Below are positions 48,803 to 57,169 of a DNA stretch of 64,000 nt, in pieces (the first letter of the stretch is position 1; each line of letters starts with the position of its first letter). Under the pieces are notes generated by a model. That model was not told the DNA's origin. It saw only the letters and a list, made by a program, of their open reading frames with translations, and made no database searches. Position numbers and translations under genes: made by a program. The stretch covers positions 1 to 64,000 of the forward strand of contig JAYRMR010000026.1 of the NCBI GenBank assembly GCA_041912595.1, written 5' to 3'. Source of the DNA: Roseateles_B sp041912595 (GTDB taxonomy: Bacteria > Pseudomonadota > Gammaproteobacteria > Burkholderiales > Burkholderiaceae_C).

Positions 48803-51800
48803 TCAGGCGCCGTGCGCCGTCAGGGGGGCGTCGCGCACCTCACGCAGGTCCGGGCCGGTGCCGCTGAAACGGTCCAGCGCCAGGTAGATCACCGGCGTGA
48901 TGTAGAGCGTCACCGCCTGCGAGACGATCAGCCCCCCCACCACCGCCAGGCCCAGCGGCTGGCGCAACTCGGCGCCGGCCCCGAGGCCCAGCGCGATGGG
49001 CAGGGCGCCCATCAGTGCGGCCAGCGTCGTCATCATGATGGGTCGGAAGCGCAGGCGGCAGGCCTCGCGGATCGCCTGCTCCGGCGTCATGCCGCCACTG
49101 CGCTGCGCGTCGAGCGCGAAGTCGATCATCATGATGGCGTTCTTCTTCACGATGCCAATCAGCATCACGATGCCGATGGTCGCGATGACGGTCAGCTCCA
49201 TGCCGAAGAGCTCCAGCGTGGCCAGCGCCCCCACGGCCGCCGAGGGCAGGCCGGCGAGGATGGTCACGGGGTGGATGTAGCTCTCGTAGAGCACGCCCAG
49301 CAGCACGTAGATCACCGCCAGCGCCAGCACGATGAGCAAGACCTGACCCCCTTGCGAGTCCTGGAACACCGCGGCGTCGCCGCCATAGCTGGTGATGATG
49401 GACGCCGGCAGCTGCATCTCGCGCACATAGCCGTCCAGCTTCGCCGTGGCCTGCCCCAGCGGGACCTCGGGGGCCAGGTTGAAGGCCACCGTGATGGCCT
49501 GCAGCTGGCCCTGGTGGTTCACCGCGGTGGGGCCGAGCCCGCGCTGCACCGTGGCGAAGGCCTGCAGCGGCACCAGCGTGCCGTTGCGGCCGCGCAGCTG
49601 GATCTTGGCGAAGGCGTCCTCCGTGCCGCGGTCCTCGGGGCTCGCCTCCATGATGACCTGGTAGGTGTTGCTCTCGGCGTAGATGCTGGACACCTGGCGC
49701 TCCCCGAAGGCGTCGTAGAGCGCCGTGCGCAGGTCCTGCATCTGCACGCCCAGCAGATTGGCGCGCTCGCGGTCGATCACGAGGTTGGCCTGCAGGCCGC
49801 GCTGCTGGGAGTCGCTCGTGACGTCGCGGAACATCGGGTCGGCGCGCAGCTTCTCCTGCAGCTTCAGCGCCCACTGGCCGAGCTCGCCCGCGCTCACGGA
49901 CTGCAGCGAGTACTGGTAGCGCGCCTTGCTCTGGCGGCCGCCGAGCTGCAGGTTCTGCACGGGCCGCAGGTAGACGGCGATGCCCGGCACCTTGCGCAGC
50001 TCCTTGCGCAGACTCTCCAGCACCTGCGGCATGGCGGGGCGGTCCTTGCGGGGCTTGAGGTTGATGAACATGCGGCCGTTGTTCACGGAGTTGCCGCCCC
50101 CGCCGCCCGCGCCCAGCGCCGAGGCCACGCTGGCCACGGCCTCGTGCTGGCGCACGATCTCGGCCAGGCGCTGCTGCAGCTGCTCCATGGCGGCGTAGCT
50201 GATGTCCTCCGAGGCTTCCGTGCTGGCCTGGATCTGGCCGACGTCCTCCTCGGGGAAGAAGCCCTTGGGAATCAGGCTGTACTGCACGACGGTGGCGACG
50301 AAGCTGGCCACGGCGACCGCGAGCACGGCCTTGCGATGGGCCAGGGCCCAGTCGAGGCTGCGCTCATAGGCGCCGAGCACGGCGCTGAAGCCGCGCTCGA
50401 AGGTCTTGCCCAGCGCGGACTCCTCGACCTCGTGGTGCGGCTGCAGGAAGCGGCTGCACAGCATGGGCACGAGGCTCAGGGACACCACGGCCGAGACGAG
50501 GATGGCCAGCATCACCACCACGGCGAATTCGTGGAAGAGCAGGCCGATCACGCCGGGCATGAAGAAGATGGGGATCAGCACCGCCACCAGCGAGATCGAG
50601 ATGGACAGGATGGTGAAGGCCATCTCCCGCGCGCCGCGCACCGCGGCGTCGAAGGGCGCCATGCCGTCCTCGACGTGGCGCACGATGTTCTCGAGCATCA
50701 CGATGGCGTCGTCCACCACCAGGCCCACGGCGAGGGTGATGCCCAGCAGCGAGATGTTGTCCAGGCTGTAGCCGAGCGCGTAGAGCAGCGTGAGCGCGCC
50801 GATCAGCGAGATGGGCAGCGAGAGCGTCGGGATCAGCGTGGCCACCGCCCGGCGCAGGAAGAGGAAGATCACCAGCACCACGAGCGCCACGGTGAGCGCG
50901 AGCGTGAAGTAGACGTCGTGCAGCGATTCGCGGATCGACATCGAGCGGTCGTTCAGCGTGCTCATCTGCACGGAGGCCGGCAGCTGCGCGGCCATGCGCG
51001 GCAGCATGGCCTTGACGGCATCGACGACGGCCACGGTGTTGGCGTCCGGCTGGCGCTGCACGGCCAGCGTGATGGAGCGCTCGCCGTTGAAGCTGGCATA
51101 GGACTTCGTCGTCTCGAAGCTGTCCTGCACCTCCGCCACGTCGCGCAGGAAGATGGGCTGGCCGTTGCGGCTCGCGACCACGATGGCACCGAACTCGCGG
51201 GCGTTCTTCAGCTGCTTGTTGGCCTGGATGGTGAGCGTCTGGCGCGCGCCGTCGAGCACGCCCACCGGCGTGTTGGCGTTGGCCGAGCGCACGGCGGCCT
51301 GCAGCTCCTCCAGCGTGATGCCGCGCTGCGTGAGCGCCTCGGTCTTGGCCTGGATGCGCACGGCGTAGCGCTTCTGCCCGAAGATGGACACCTGGGCCAC
51401 GCCGTTGATGGTCGAGAGCGCGGGGGTGATGAGGTTCTCGGCGTAGTCGTTGAGGTCCGAGAGGTTGAGCGAGGGCGAGGTGAGCGCCACCATCAGCACC
51501 GGCGCATCGGCCGGGTTCACCTTGCGGTAGGACGGCGGCGAGGTCATCTCGGTGGGCAGCGCGCGCAGCGAGCGGAACAGCGCGGCCTGCACGTCCACCG
51601 CGGCGGCGTCGATGTTGCGGCTGGGGTCGAACTCCAGCGTGAGCGAGGTGCTGCCGAGGATGCTGGTCGAGGAGATGCCCGAGAGGCCGGCGATGGTGGA
51701 GAACTGCTTCTCCAGCGGCAGCGCCACCGAGGACGCCATCGTCTCGGGGCTCGCGCCCGGCAGGCTCGCCTGCACGTTGATGACGGGCGTGTTGTAGGAG

Positions 51801-51913
51801 GGCAGGGCGGCGACGGGCAGCTTCGAGAAGGCCGCGAGGCCGGCGATCACCAGCGAGAGGTTCAGCAGCACGGTCATCACCGGCCGCCGGATGAAGAGCT
51901 CGGTCAGTCTCAT
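48803..51913 (-). CDS. RND efflux transporter inner-membrane pump (AcrB/MdtBC family)
   Basis: A 1,036-residue proton-driven drug exporter of the HAE1 type with 12 membrane segments and two large periplasmic loops. The proton-relay Asp pair (G-L-V-V-D-D-A-I-V-M-L-E-N-I) is present. Sequence style (M-R-L-T-E-L-F-I-R-R-P-V, S-I-L-G-S-T-S-L-T-L-E-F) is nearest the MdtB/MdtC/MuxBC group. Its start overlaps the stop of the adaptor gene (ATGA). No TolC-type outer-membrane factor is adjacent, so it must borrow one. The gene contains a copy of the dispersed motif in a late membrane segment (G-G-Q-V-L-L). Confidence 0.94.
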   Translation of the reverse strand: MRLTELFIRRPVMTVLLNLSLVIAGLAAFSKLPVAALPSYNTPVINVQASLPGASPETMASSVALPLEKQFSTIAGLSGISSTSILGSTSLTLEFDPSRNIDAAAVDVQAALFRSLRALPTEMTSPPSYRKVNPADAPVLMVALTSPSLNLSDLNDYAENLITPALSTINGVAQVSIFGQKRYAVRIQAKTEALTQRGITLEELQAAVRSANANTPVGVLDGARQTLTIQANKQLKNAREFGAIVVASRNGQPIFLRDVAEVQDSFETTKSYASFNGERSITLAVQRQPDANTVAVVDAVKAMLPRMAAQLPASVQMSTLNDRSMSIRESLHDVYFTLALTVALVVLVIFLFLRRAVATLIPTLSLPISLIGALTLLYALGYSLDNISLLGITLAVGLVVDDAIVMLENIVRHVEDGMAPFDAAVRGAREMAFTILSISISLVAVLIPIFFMPGVIGLLFHEFAVVVMLAILVSAVVSLSLVPMLCSRFLQPHHEVEESALGKTFERGFSAVLGAYERSLDWALAHRKAVLAVAVASFVATVVQYSLIPKGFFPEEDVGQIQASTEASEDISYAAMEQLQQRLAEIVRQHEAVASVASALGAGGGGGNSVNNGRMFINLKPRKDRPAMPQVLESLRKELRKVPGIAVYLRPVQNLQLGGRQSKARYQYSLQSVSAGELGQWALKLQEKLRADPMFRDVTSDSQQRGLQANLVIDRERANLLGVQMQDLRTALYDAFGERQVSSIYAESNTYQVIMEASPEDRGTEDAFAKIQLRGRNGTLVPLQAFATVQRGLGPTAVNHQGQLQAITVAFNLAPEVPLGQATAKLDGYVREMQLPASIITSYGGDAAVFQDSQGGQVLLIVLALAVIYVLLGVLYESYIHPVTILAGLPSAAVGALATLELFGMELTVIATIGIVMLIGIVKKNAIMMIDFALDAQRSGGMTPEQAIREACRLRFRPIMMTTLAALMGALPIALGLGAGAELRQPLGLAVVGGLIVSQAVTLYITPVIYLALDRFSGTGPDLREVRDAPLTAHGA
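49337..49350 (+). repeat. Dispersed motif CAAGACCTGACCCC, copy 6
   Basis: Exact 14-mer within the RND pump gene. The coding strand gives GGT CAG GTC TTG (Gly-Gln-Val-Leu) at the start of a transmembrane segment. Confidence 0.85.
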
Positions 51914-53202
51914 GCACCTGCTCCCGAGGTAGGCGTCGAGGCCGCACTCGCCGCACTTGCCGCACTCGCCGCGGGGTCGCCCCGCTGCGCGCGGCCCGGA
52001 TCGACGGCGGCGGGCTGCACCTTCAACGGCGTGCCGGGGCGCAGGTTCTGCTTGCCCTCCAGCACGACCTGCTCGCCGGCCTCGATGCCCTCGACGACGG
52101 CGAAGTCGCCGAAGCCGTAGCGCAGCTGCACGGTCTTGAGCTGGGCGGTCTTGTCCGGCCCGACGACATACAGCGTGCGCTCATTGCCCCGCAGGATCAG
52201 CGCGGCCTGCGGCACGACGACGGCGTTCTTCAGGGTGCGCAGCGTGAGCCGCACCCGCACGTACTGGCCGGGCCAGAGCTGCTGGCCGGCGTTGTCGAAC
52301 TCGGCGCGGGCCTTGATGGTGCCGGTCGTGGCATCGACGAGGTTGTCCACGAAGCCCAGGTGGCCGGTGAGCAGGGCTTCCGCGCCCTTGGCCTTGCCAC
52401 GGGGCGATCCGGGCAGGCTCACCTGCACGTCCAGCGGCTCGGTCCTGCCGTCCGGGCCCGGGCGCACGGCGGCGAGCAGCGGCTGCAGCTGCGTCTCGGG
52501 CACGACGAAGCTCACGCCGATGGGCGAGAGCTGCGCGATGTTCAGCAGCGGCGCGGCGCTGGCATTGGCCTGCACCAGCGCGCCGGGCATGGCGTTGACG
52601 AGGCCCGCGCGGCCGGCGAGCGGGGCGCGCAGCTCGTTGTAGCTGACGCTCACCTGCGCGGCCTGCACGGCGGCTTCGTCGGACTGCACCACGGCACGCT
52701 GGGCCTCGACGTTGGTCAGGGCGGTGTCCACGGCGCTCTGTGCGACGAAGTTCTGGCGCAGCAGGTCCTGGGCGCGCTGCAGCTGGCGCTCGGCATCCGC
52801 AAGGCTGGCGCGGTCGCGGGCGAGCTGGGCGCGCGCCTTGTCGAGATTGGCGCGGTCCGTGCGGTCGTCGAAGCGGAACAAGACCTGACCCTTGCTCACC
52901 ATCTGCCCGTCCTTGACCAGGACCTCGCGGACGGTGGAGGTGGTCTGGGCGCGCAGGTCCACGCTTTGCAGGGCCGCCACCGTGCCGGCGGCGTCGATGC
53001 TCACGGGCACGTCCTGGCGCTGCACCGTCACGACGCCCACCGCCTGTGGCGCCGCATTGCCCTTGCCGCCGGGCGCCGAGGCCGCGCCGGCGGGGGCGTT
53101 GCCCGAGGCGCTGGCCGTCTCGGCGCGGTGGGCATTCCAGCGCCAGGCGGCGCCGGCAAGGATCAGCAGGGCAAGGGTGGCTACGACGGGCGTGCGGCGC
53201 AT
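51910..53202 (-). CDS. RND efflux periplasmic adaptor (membrane fusion protein)
   Basis: A 430-residue HlyD-type adaptor. An N-terminal membrane anchor (V-V-A-T-L-A-L-L-I-L-A-G-A-A-W) is followed by the lipoyl half-motif, an alpha-hairpin coiled coil (~115-185), the second lipoyl half (L-R-A-P-L-A-G-R-A-G) and the beta-barrel. The tail is Ala/Ser-rich with a 9-bp tandem repeat. It is the first gene of the two-gene pump operon. The lipoyl segment S-K-G-Q-V-L-F-R-F contains a copy of the dispersed 13-mer. Confidence 0.93.
   Translation of the reverse strand: MRRTPVVATLALLILAGAAWRWNAHRAETASASGNAPAGAASAPGGKGNAAPQAVGVVTVQRQDVPVSIDAAGTVAALQSVDLRAQTTSTVREVLVKDGQMVSKGQVLFRFDDRTDRANLDKARAQLARDRASLADAERQLQRAQDLLRQNFVAQSAVDTALTNVEAQRAVVQSDEAAVQAAQVSVSYNELRAPLAGRAGLVNAMPGALVQANASAAPLLNIAQLSPIGVSFVVPETQLQPLLAAVRPGPDGRTEPLDVQVSLPGSPRGKAKGAEALLTGHLGFVDNLVDATTGTIKARAEFDNAGQQLWPGQYVRVRLTLRTLKNAVVVPQAALILRGNERTLYVVGPDKTAQLKTVQLRYGFGDFAVVEGIEAGEQVVLEGKQNLRPGTPLKVQPAAVDPGRAQRGDPAASAASAASAASTPTSGAGA
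51941..51967 (-). repeat. 9-bp tandem repeat at the adaptor C-terminus
   Basis: Three units of GCCGCACT(C/T) encode Ala-Ala-Ser repeats near the C-terminus of the adaptor. The repeat is in frame, so slippage would only lengthen or shorten a flexible tail. Confidence 0.7.
52879..52891 (+). repeat. Dispersed motif CAAGACCTGACCC, copy 7
   Basis: Exact 13-mer in the adaptor gene, 3.5 kb from copy 6 in the same operon. The coding strand again reads GGT CAG GTC TTG (Gly-Gln-Val-Leu). Confidence 0.85.
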
Positions 53203-53363
53203 GGGCGGGTCTTTCTGACCTGAGCCGGGGCGCCACGGTGGGCCGCGCGAGGCGGCAGTCGCAGCGTGGGCCGCAGGCTCAGCAGGAGGCTGATGGGAAG
53301 CCCCGAAGCTTAGCCCGCCGGCCGTTCCTGCGTATTGCCCCGACGTGAAGTCGGCGCATGACT

Positions 53364-54275
53364 TTATGCATGCAGCAAGGCCAGGGCGAGCTTCGCCCCG
53401 GCGCGGGCGTTGTGGCGCACGAGGGCGATGTTGGTCGCGAGGCTGCGGCCGTCCGTCAGCGCCTTGATGCGCGCCAGCAGATAGGGCGTGACCGCCTTGC
53501 CCTGGATGCCCTGGGCGGCGGCTTCCTGCAGCGCCTGCGCCGTGATGCGATCAATCTCCTCCCGCGGCATCGCCTCGGCGGCCGGCACCGGGTTGCTGAT
53601 CACCACGCCGCCGGCGAGGCCGAGGTTCCACTTGGCCTTGAGGAAGCGGGCCTGCTCGGCGGGGTCGTCGAGGCGGAAATCGGCCTTCAGCCCGCTGTCC
53701 GGCGTGTAGAAGGCGGCGAAGTTGTCCTGGCCGATCGAGAGCACCGGCACGCCGTGCGTTTCCAGGTACTCCAGCGTCAGCGGCAGGTCCAGGATGCTCT
53801 TGGCGCCCGCGCAGACGACGGCTACGGAGGTGCGCGCCAGCTCCTGCAGGTCGGCGGAGATGTCGAAGCTGGTCTCGGCGCCGCGATGCACGCCGCCGAT
53901 GCCGCCGGTCACGAAGACCTGGATGCCCGCGAGCTGGGCGCAGATCATCGTGGCCGCCACGGTGGTCGCGCCCACGCGGCCGCTGGTCAGCGCGAAGGGG
54001 AGGTCGCGACGGCTGAGCTTGAGGGCGTCCGGGCTGCGGCCCAGCAGCTCCAGCTCCTCGTCGGCCAGGCCGATGCGGATCTTGCCGCCCATCACGGCGA
54101 TGGTGGCGGGCACGGCGCCCTCGGCACGCACGAGGGCCTCGACCTCGCGAGCCGTCTGCACGTTCTGCGGGTAGGGCATGCCGTGGGAAATGATGGTGGA
54201 CTCGAGCGCGACGATCGCGCGGCCCTGTTCGCGGGCGAGGGCCACTTCGGGCGAGAAGACGAGGGGCAGGTTCAT
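53364..54275 (-). CDS. psuG: Pseudouridine-5'-phosphate glycosidase
   Basis: Splits pseudouridine 5'-phosphate into uracil and ribose 5-phosphate. The 303-residue length is normal for the family. Diagnostic blocks are visible: A-L-E-S-T-I-I-S-H-G-M-P-Y-P-x-N, V-M-G-G-K-I-R-I-G-L (with the Schiff-base Lys), T-G-G-I-G-G-V-H-R-G and V-C-A-G-A-K-S-I-L-D. The start overlaps the stop of the upstream kinase gene by four bases (ATGA), so kinase and glycosidase are coupled, as in other psuKG operons. Confidence 0.95.
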   Translation of the reverse strand: MNLPLVFSPEVALAREQGRAIVALESTIISHGMPYPQNVQTAREVEALVRAEGAVPATIAVMGGKIRIGLADEELELLGRSPDALKLSRRDLPFALTSGRVGATTVAATMICAQLAGIQVFVTGGIGGVHRGAETSFDISADLQELARTSVAVVCAGAKSILDLPLTLEYLETHGVPVLSIGQDNFAAFYTPDSGLKADFRLDDPAEQARFLKAKWNLGLAGGVVISNPVPAAEAMPREEIDRITAQALQEAAAQGIQGKAVTPYLLARIKALTDGRSLATNIALVRHNARAGAKLALALLHA

Positions 54276-55375
54276 GGCAGGCTTTCTTCCGGGGTGTCCA
54301 GGAGGGCGGGGCTCAGCAGCGGCGAGACGGTGGCCGTGCTTTGCAGGGTGAGGGCGGCCAGGCGCTGGCCCAGCCGGCAGGCGGCCGGGAGGTCCTGCGG
54401 CGCGCGCAGCAGGCCGGCGAGGACGCCCGCGGAGAAGGCATCCCCCGCGCCGGTGACCTCGACGATGCCCTCGACGGGCGGGGCCGGGACGCGGGTCAGC
54501 GGCTCGCCGGCCGACGCGCAGCAGACGTCGCCGCCGCCCTGCGTCAGCACCAGGCGCTGCAGGCCGCGTGACTGCAGCTGCGCCCAGGCAGCCGCCAGGG
54601 CGGTGTCGTCCGTGAGGGCGAGGCCCGTGCAGGCGGCCAGCTCGTCGCGATTCAGCAGCAGCAGCGACAGCCCGCGCAGGTCCTGCGGCAGGCGGTCCAT
54701 CTTGGGCACGGAGGCCGCGACGGCCGCGAGCGGCCGCTGCGCCGCCGCGGCCTCGGCCAGCAGGGCGGCGACGGTCGGCGCGGGCAGGTTCAGGTCCAGC
54801 ACCGTCCAGCGTGCACTGCGGCGCTGGGCGAGGGTGGATTGCAGGAAGGCGGTGTCGAGCGCCTCGCAGGCCTGCATCTGGGCCAGACCGATGAGGAGAT
54901 CGCCCTGGGCGTCCAGCACCGCGGTGTAGCTGCCTGTGGGCACCTCGGCCAGTTGCAGGCTGCCGTGGGTGCGGATGCCCAGTGCGGCGGCCTCGGCCAG
55001 CAGCGCCTGGCCGGCCGGATCCTGGCCGACGGCGGTCAGCAGCTGCACCGGCAGGCCCAGGCGGGCGAGGTTCTCGGCGATGTTGCGGGCGACGCCGCCG
55101 GCGCTTTCCGTCTGCGCGGCGGGGTTGGAACTCGCCAGGCGCGCCGGCCCCGTGGTGCGCAGCTTGCGGTCGCGGTTCGCGGCGCCGATGCACAGCAGCT
55201 GGCCGGGCTCGGCGAGCACATAGGCCCGGCCGAGGATCAGGCCCTCACGGGTGAGCTGCGCGAGCTGGTGGGTGAGCGTGGAGCGCGAGAGACCCAGCTG
55301 GGCCGCCAGCGCCTCCTGCGTGATGAAGGGCTGCTCGCGCAAAAGGGCGAGCAGCCGCTGCTTGGGGCTGTCCAT
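54272..55375 (-). CDS. psuK: PfkB-family pseudouridine kinase with N-terminal helix-turn-helix
   Basis: A 367-residue fusion. Residues 1-55 are a winged HTH (Q-E-A-L-A-A-Q-L-G-L-S-R-S-T-L-T-H-Q-L). The rest is a ribokinase-like enzyme with S-A-G-G-V-A-R-N-I-A-E-N-L near the substrate site and the catalytic anion-hole V-T-G-A-G-D-A-F-S-A-G near residue 305. It should phosphorylate pseudouridine, feeding psuG. The HTH suggests autoregulation: a perfect dyad lies 35 bases upstream of the start. E. coli YeiI-type kinases have a similar HTH fusion. Confidence 0.88.
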   Translation of the reverse strand: MDSPKQRLLALLREQPFITQEALAAQLGLSRSTLTHQLAQLTREGLILGRAYVLAEPGQLLCIGAANRDRKLRTTGPARLASSNPAAQTESAGGVARNIAENLARLGLPVQLLTAVGQDPAGQALLAEAAALGIRTHGSLQLAEVPTGSYTAVLDAQGDLLIGLAQMQACEALDTAFLQSTLAQRRSARWTVLDLNLPAPTVAALLAEAAAAQRPLAAVAASVPKMDRLPQDLRGLSLLLLNRDELAACTGLALTDDTALAAAWAQLQSRGLQRLVLTQGGGDVCCASAGEPLTRVPAPPVEGIVEVTGAGDAFSAGVLAGLLRAPQDLPAACRLGQRLAALTLQSTATVSPLLSPALLDTPEESLP

Positions 55376-55409
55376 CCGGCCATTCTACGCAAATATGCGC
55401 AAATGTCCG

Positions 55410-55427
55410 AACAATTGGACAATTGTT
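55410..55427. promoter_or_regulatory. Perfect dyad upstream of psuK, likely operator
   Basis: AACAATTG-GA-CAATTGTT, a perfect 8-bp inverted repeat with a 2-nt spacer, in a short A+T-rich island between the MFS stop and the psuK start. A related direct repeat (CGCAAAT twice) lies just beside it. Binding by the HTH of PsuK is a plausible inference. Confidence 0.6.
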
Positions 55428-56674
55428 TACGCGGCGCCGGCGACTTGAGCAGCCGGCCCGGCCCGGCGCTGCGCGATCTTGGAGGCGAGGGCGAACACCA
55501 GCAGCGCGGCGCCGCCGATGGCCGCCTCGGCCTGCAGCATGCCGCCATTGCCCCAGTGGGTCTGCGAGTAGCCGGCCACGAGCGTCATCCAGCTCAGCGG
55601 CATGTTGGCCAGGGAGGCCAGCAGGCTGTACTTGGTCGCGGCGGCGCCCTTGCCGATGGCTTCCAGCACCACGGCCGCATAGCCGGTGTAGCAGAGGCCG
55701 GTCGTCAGGGCGTAGAGCGTCGTGAACACGACGAAGCTGCTCTCGGTGCGGGGCGCGGCCGCCATGGCCAGGGCGCAAACGGCCTGCAGGCCGCCGAACA
55801 GGCAGTAGGCCCACTTGCGGTCCATGCGGTCGCAGATGAAGCCGCCCAGCAGGCTGCCGCCGGCGGAGACGATGCCGCTGACCACGCCGGTGACCAGCGC
55901 CACGGTGGCGGCGCTGGCGTGCCAGTCGGGTGCGACGACCGACCACAGATTGCCCGCACCTCCCGCGCCGATGGGCAGGAAGCACACCAGGATGGCCAGC
56001 AGGCCCAGGCGGGAGCAGGCCACCTCCCAGAGGTCGCGGCCCGCGGCGCGGGCGTTGCTGGCGAAGCTGAAGCCGCCGGCCGGGGTCTCGGCCCGCGGCT
56101 CCCGCACCAGGGGCAGGGCGGCGGCGCAGGCCAGCGTCAGCACGGCCATGAGGCTGCTGGTGAGCATGGCGGAGACGTGCAGGTCCTCCATCATCCACAG
56201 GGCGAGGCCGCCGCCGAGGCTGGAGCCGGCCATGTTGCCGGCCTGCATCCAGCCGGCCGCGCGGCCCTTTTCCTCGTCCGGCGTGCTGTGGGCCATGAGG
56301 CTTTCGACCGACATGCCCAGCAGGCTGGCAGCGATGCCGGCCGTCACGGCCACCGCGGTCAGGAAGGGGATGGATTCCAGGCGGTACGGCGTCATGCCGG
56401 TGATGAACATGCCCGCCGCCGAGCCGACGCAGCCGATCAGATACCAGGTCTTGCGGGTCAGCGTGAGGTCCACGATGGGCGCCCACAGGAACTTGGCGGC
56501 GTGGGGCATGAAGGTCACCGCCAGCAGGCCGGCGATGGCCTCGGCGGGCACCTTGGCCTGGGCGAGGGCGTAGGCCGCGGCGATGGCCAGGTAGCCGCTC
56601 AGCGCGCTGAAGGGCGCGAAGAGGACGAAGTAGACCGCCGGGTGGGACGCCCGATGCGAGGAGGTGGCAGACAT
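55427..56674 (-). CDS. MFS transporter (AmpG/permease-like)
   Basis: A 415-residue major-facilitator protein with about 12 membrane segments. The segment between TM2 and TM3 (K-F-L-W-A-P-I-V-D) recalls the AmpG-like subgroup. It is immediately upstream of psuK-psuG on the same strand, so import of pseudouridine or a related nucleoside is possible, but the operator between them implies partly separate control. A decayed LysR gene lies divergent to it. The start M-S-A-T-S-S-H is preferred over the upstream in-frame extension. Confidence 0.82.
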   Translation of the reverse strand: MSATSSHRASHPAVYFVLFAPFSALSGYLAIAAAYALAQAKVPAEAIAGLLAVTFMPHAAKFLWAPIVDLTLTRKTWYLIGCVGSAAGMFITGMTPYRLESIPFLTAVAVTAGIAASLLGMSVESLMAHSTPDEEKGRAAGWMQAGNMAGSSLGGGLALWMMEDLHVSAMLTSSLMAVLTLACAAALPLVREPRAETPAGGFSFASNARAAGRDLWEVACSRLGLLAILVCFLPIGAGGAGNLWSVVAPDWHASAATVALVTGVVSGIVSAGGSLLGGFICDRMDRKWAYCLFGGLQAVCALAMAAAPRTESSFVVFTTLYALTTGLCYTGYAAVVLEAIGKGAAATKYSLLASLANMPLSWMTLVAGYSQTHWGNGGMLQAEAAIGGAALLVFALASKIAQRRAGPAAQVAGAA

Positions 56675-56782
56675 AGGGGAGATGCTCTGGGAGCCCGATG
56701 CGACGGGCGATGCGGCATTGTCCCCGCGCTGCGTATCGTCGCCGCTCCGCATCTACCCAGGGGCCGGGCCGGCCCTCGCCCC

Positions 56783-57046
56783 ATGACGCCTTCCGCCCGT
56801 GCGACCGACCTGGATCCCCGGCTGCTGCAATGGCTGCACCTGCTGCTGCAGGAGGGCAGCGTCAGCCGCGCCGCCCTGCATGCGCACGTGACGCAGTCGG
56901 CCATGAGCCATGCCCTGCGCCAGATGCGGAAGGTGGCGCCGCAGCCCGGCTTCGATCCCGCGGTGGGGGCGCACGCCTTCCGGATCGCCATGCCGGACTA
57001 CGGCGATCTGGTGCTGGCCCCGGCCCTGCTCTCCAGGCGGGGGTGA
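56783..57046 (+). pseudogene. LysR-family regulator remnant
   Basis: An 87-codon frame that begins like a LysR regulator (L-D-P-R-L-L-Q-W-L-H-L-L-L-Q-E-G-S-V-S-R-A-A, then V-T-Q-S-A-M-S-H-A-L-R-Q-M-R). Around residue 50 it jumps directly to the start of the effector domain (F-D-P-A-V-G-A-H-A-F-R-I-A-M-P-D-Y-G-D-L-V-L), omitting the linker helix of roughly 45 residues, and then stops. The result cannot be a functional regulator. It is divergent from the MFS gene, which it once probably controlled. Confidence 0.8.
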
Positions 57047-57169
57047 AAGAGGTTGACGAGTGTTGTCATGACCGCCACGGTAGCGGCCGTCATGTCCGGC
57101 ATGAGCGGCGCTCATGCCAGGGGAGCCGCTAGGATGCAGGCCTTGCCCCGATCTCCCCGTGTGCCATCG

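Noticed and set aside
48777..48810. Inverted repeat GCGCCTGA / TCAGGCGC spanning the stop codons of the cyclase and RND genes
   Set aside because: Both arms are the ordinary last codons (Ala-stop) of convergent genes; the loop is long and there is no T run, so a terminator call is not justified.
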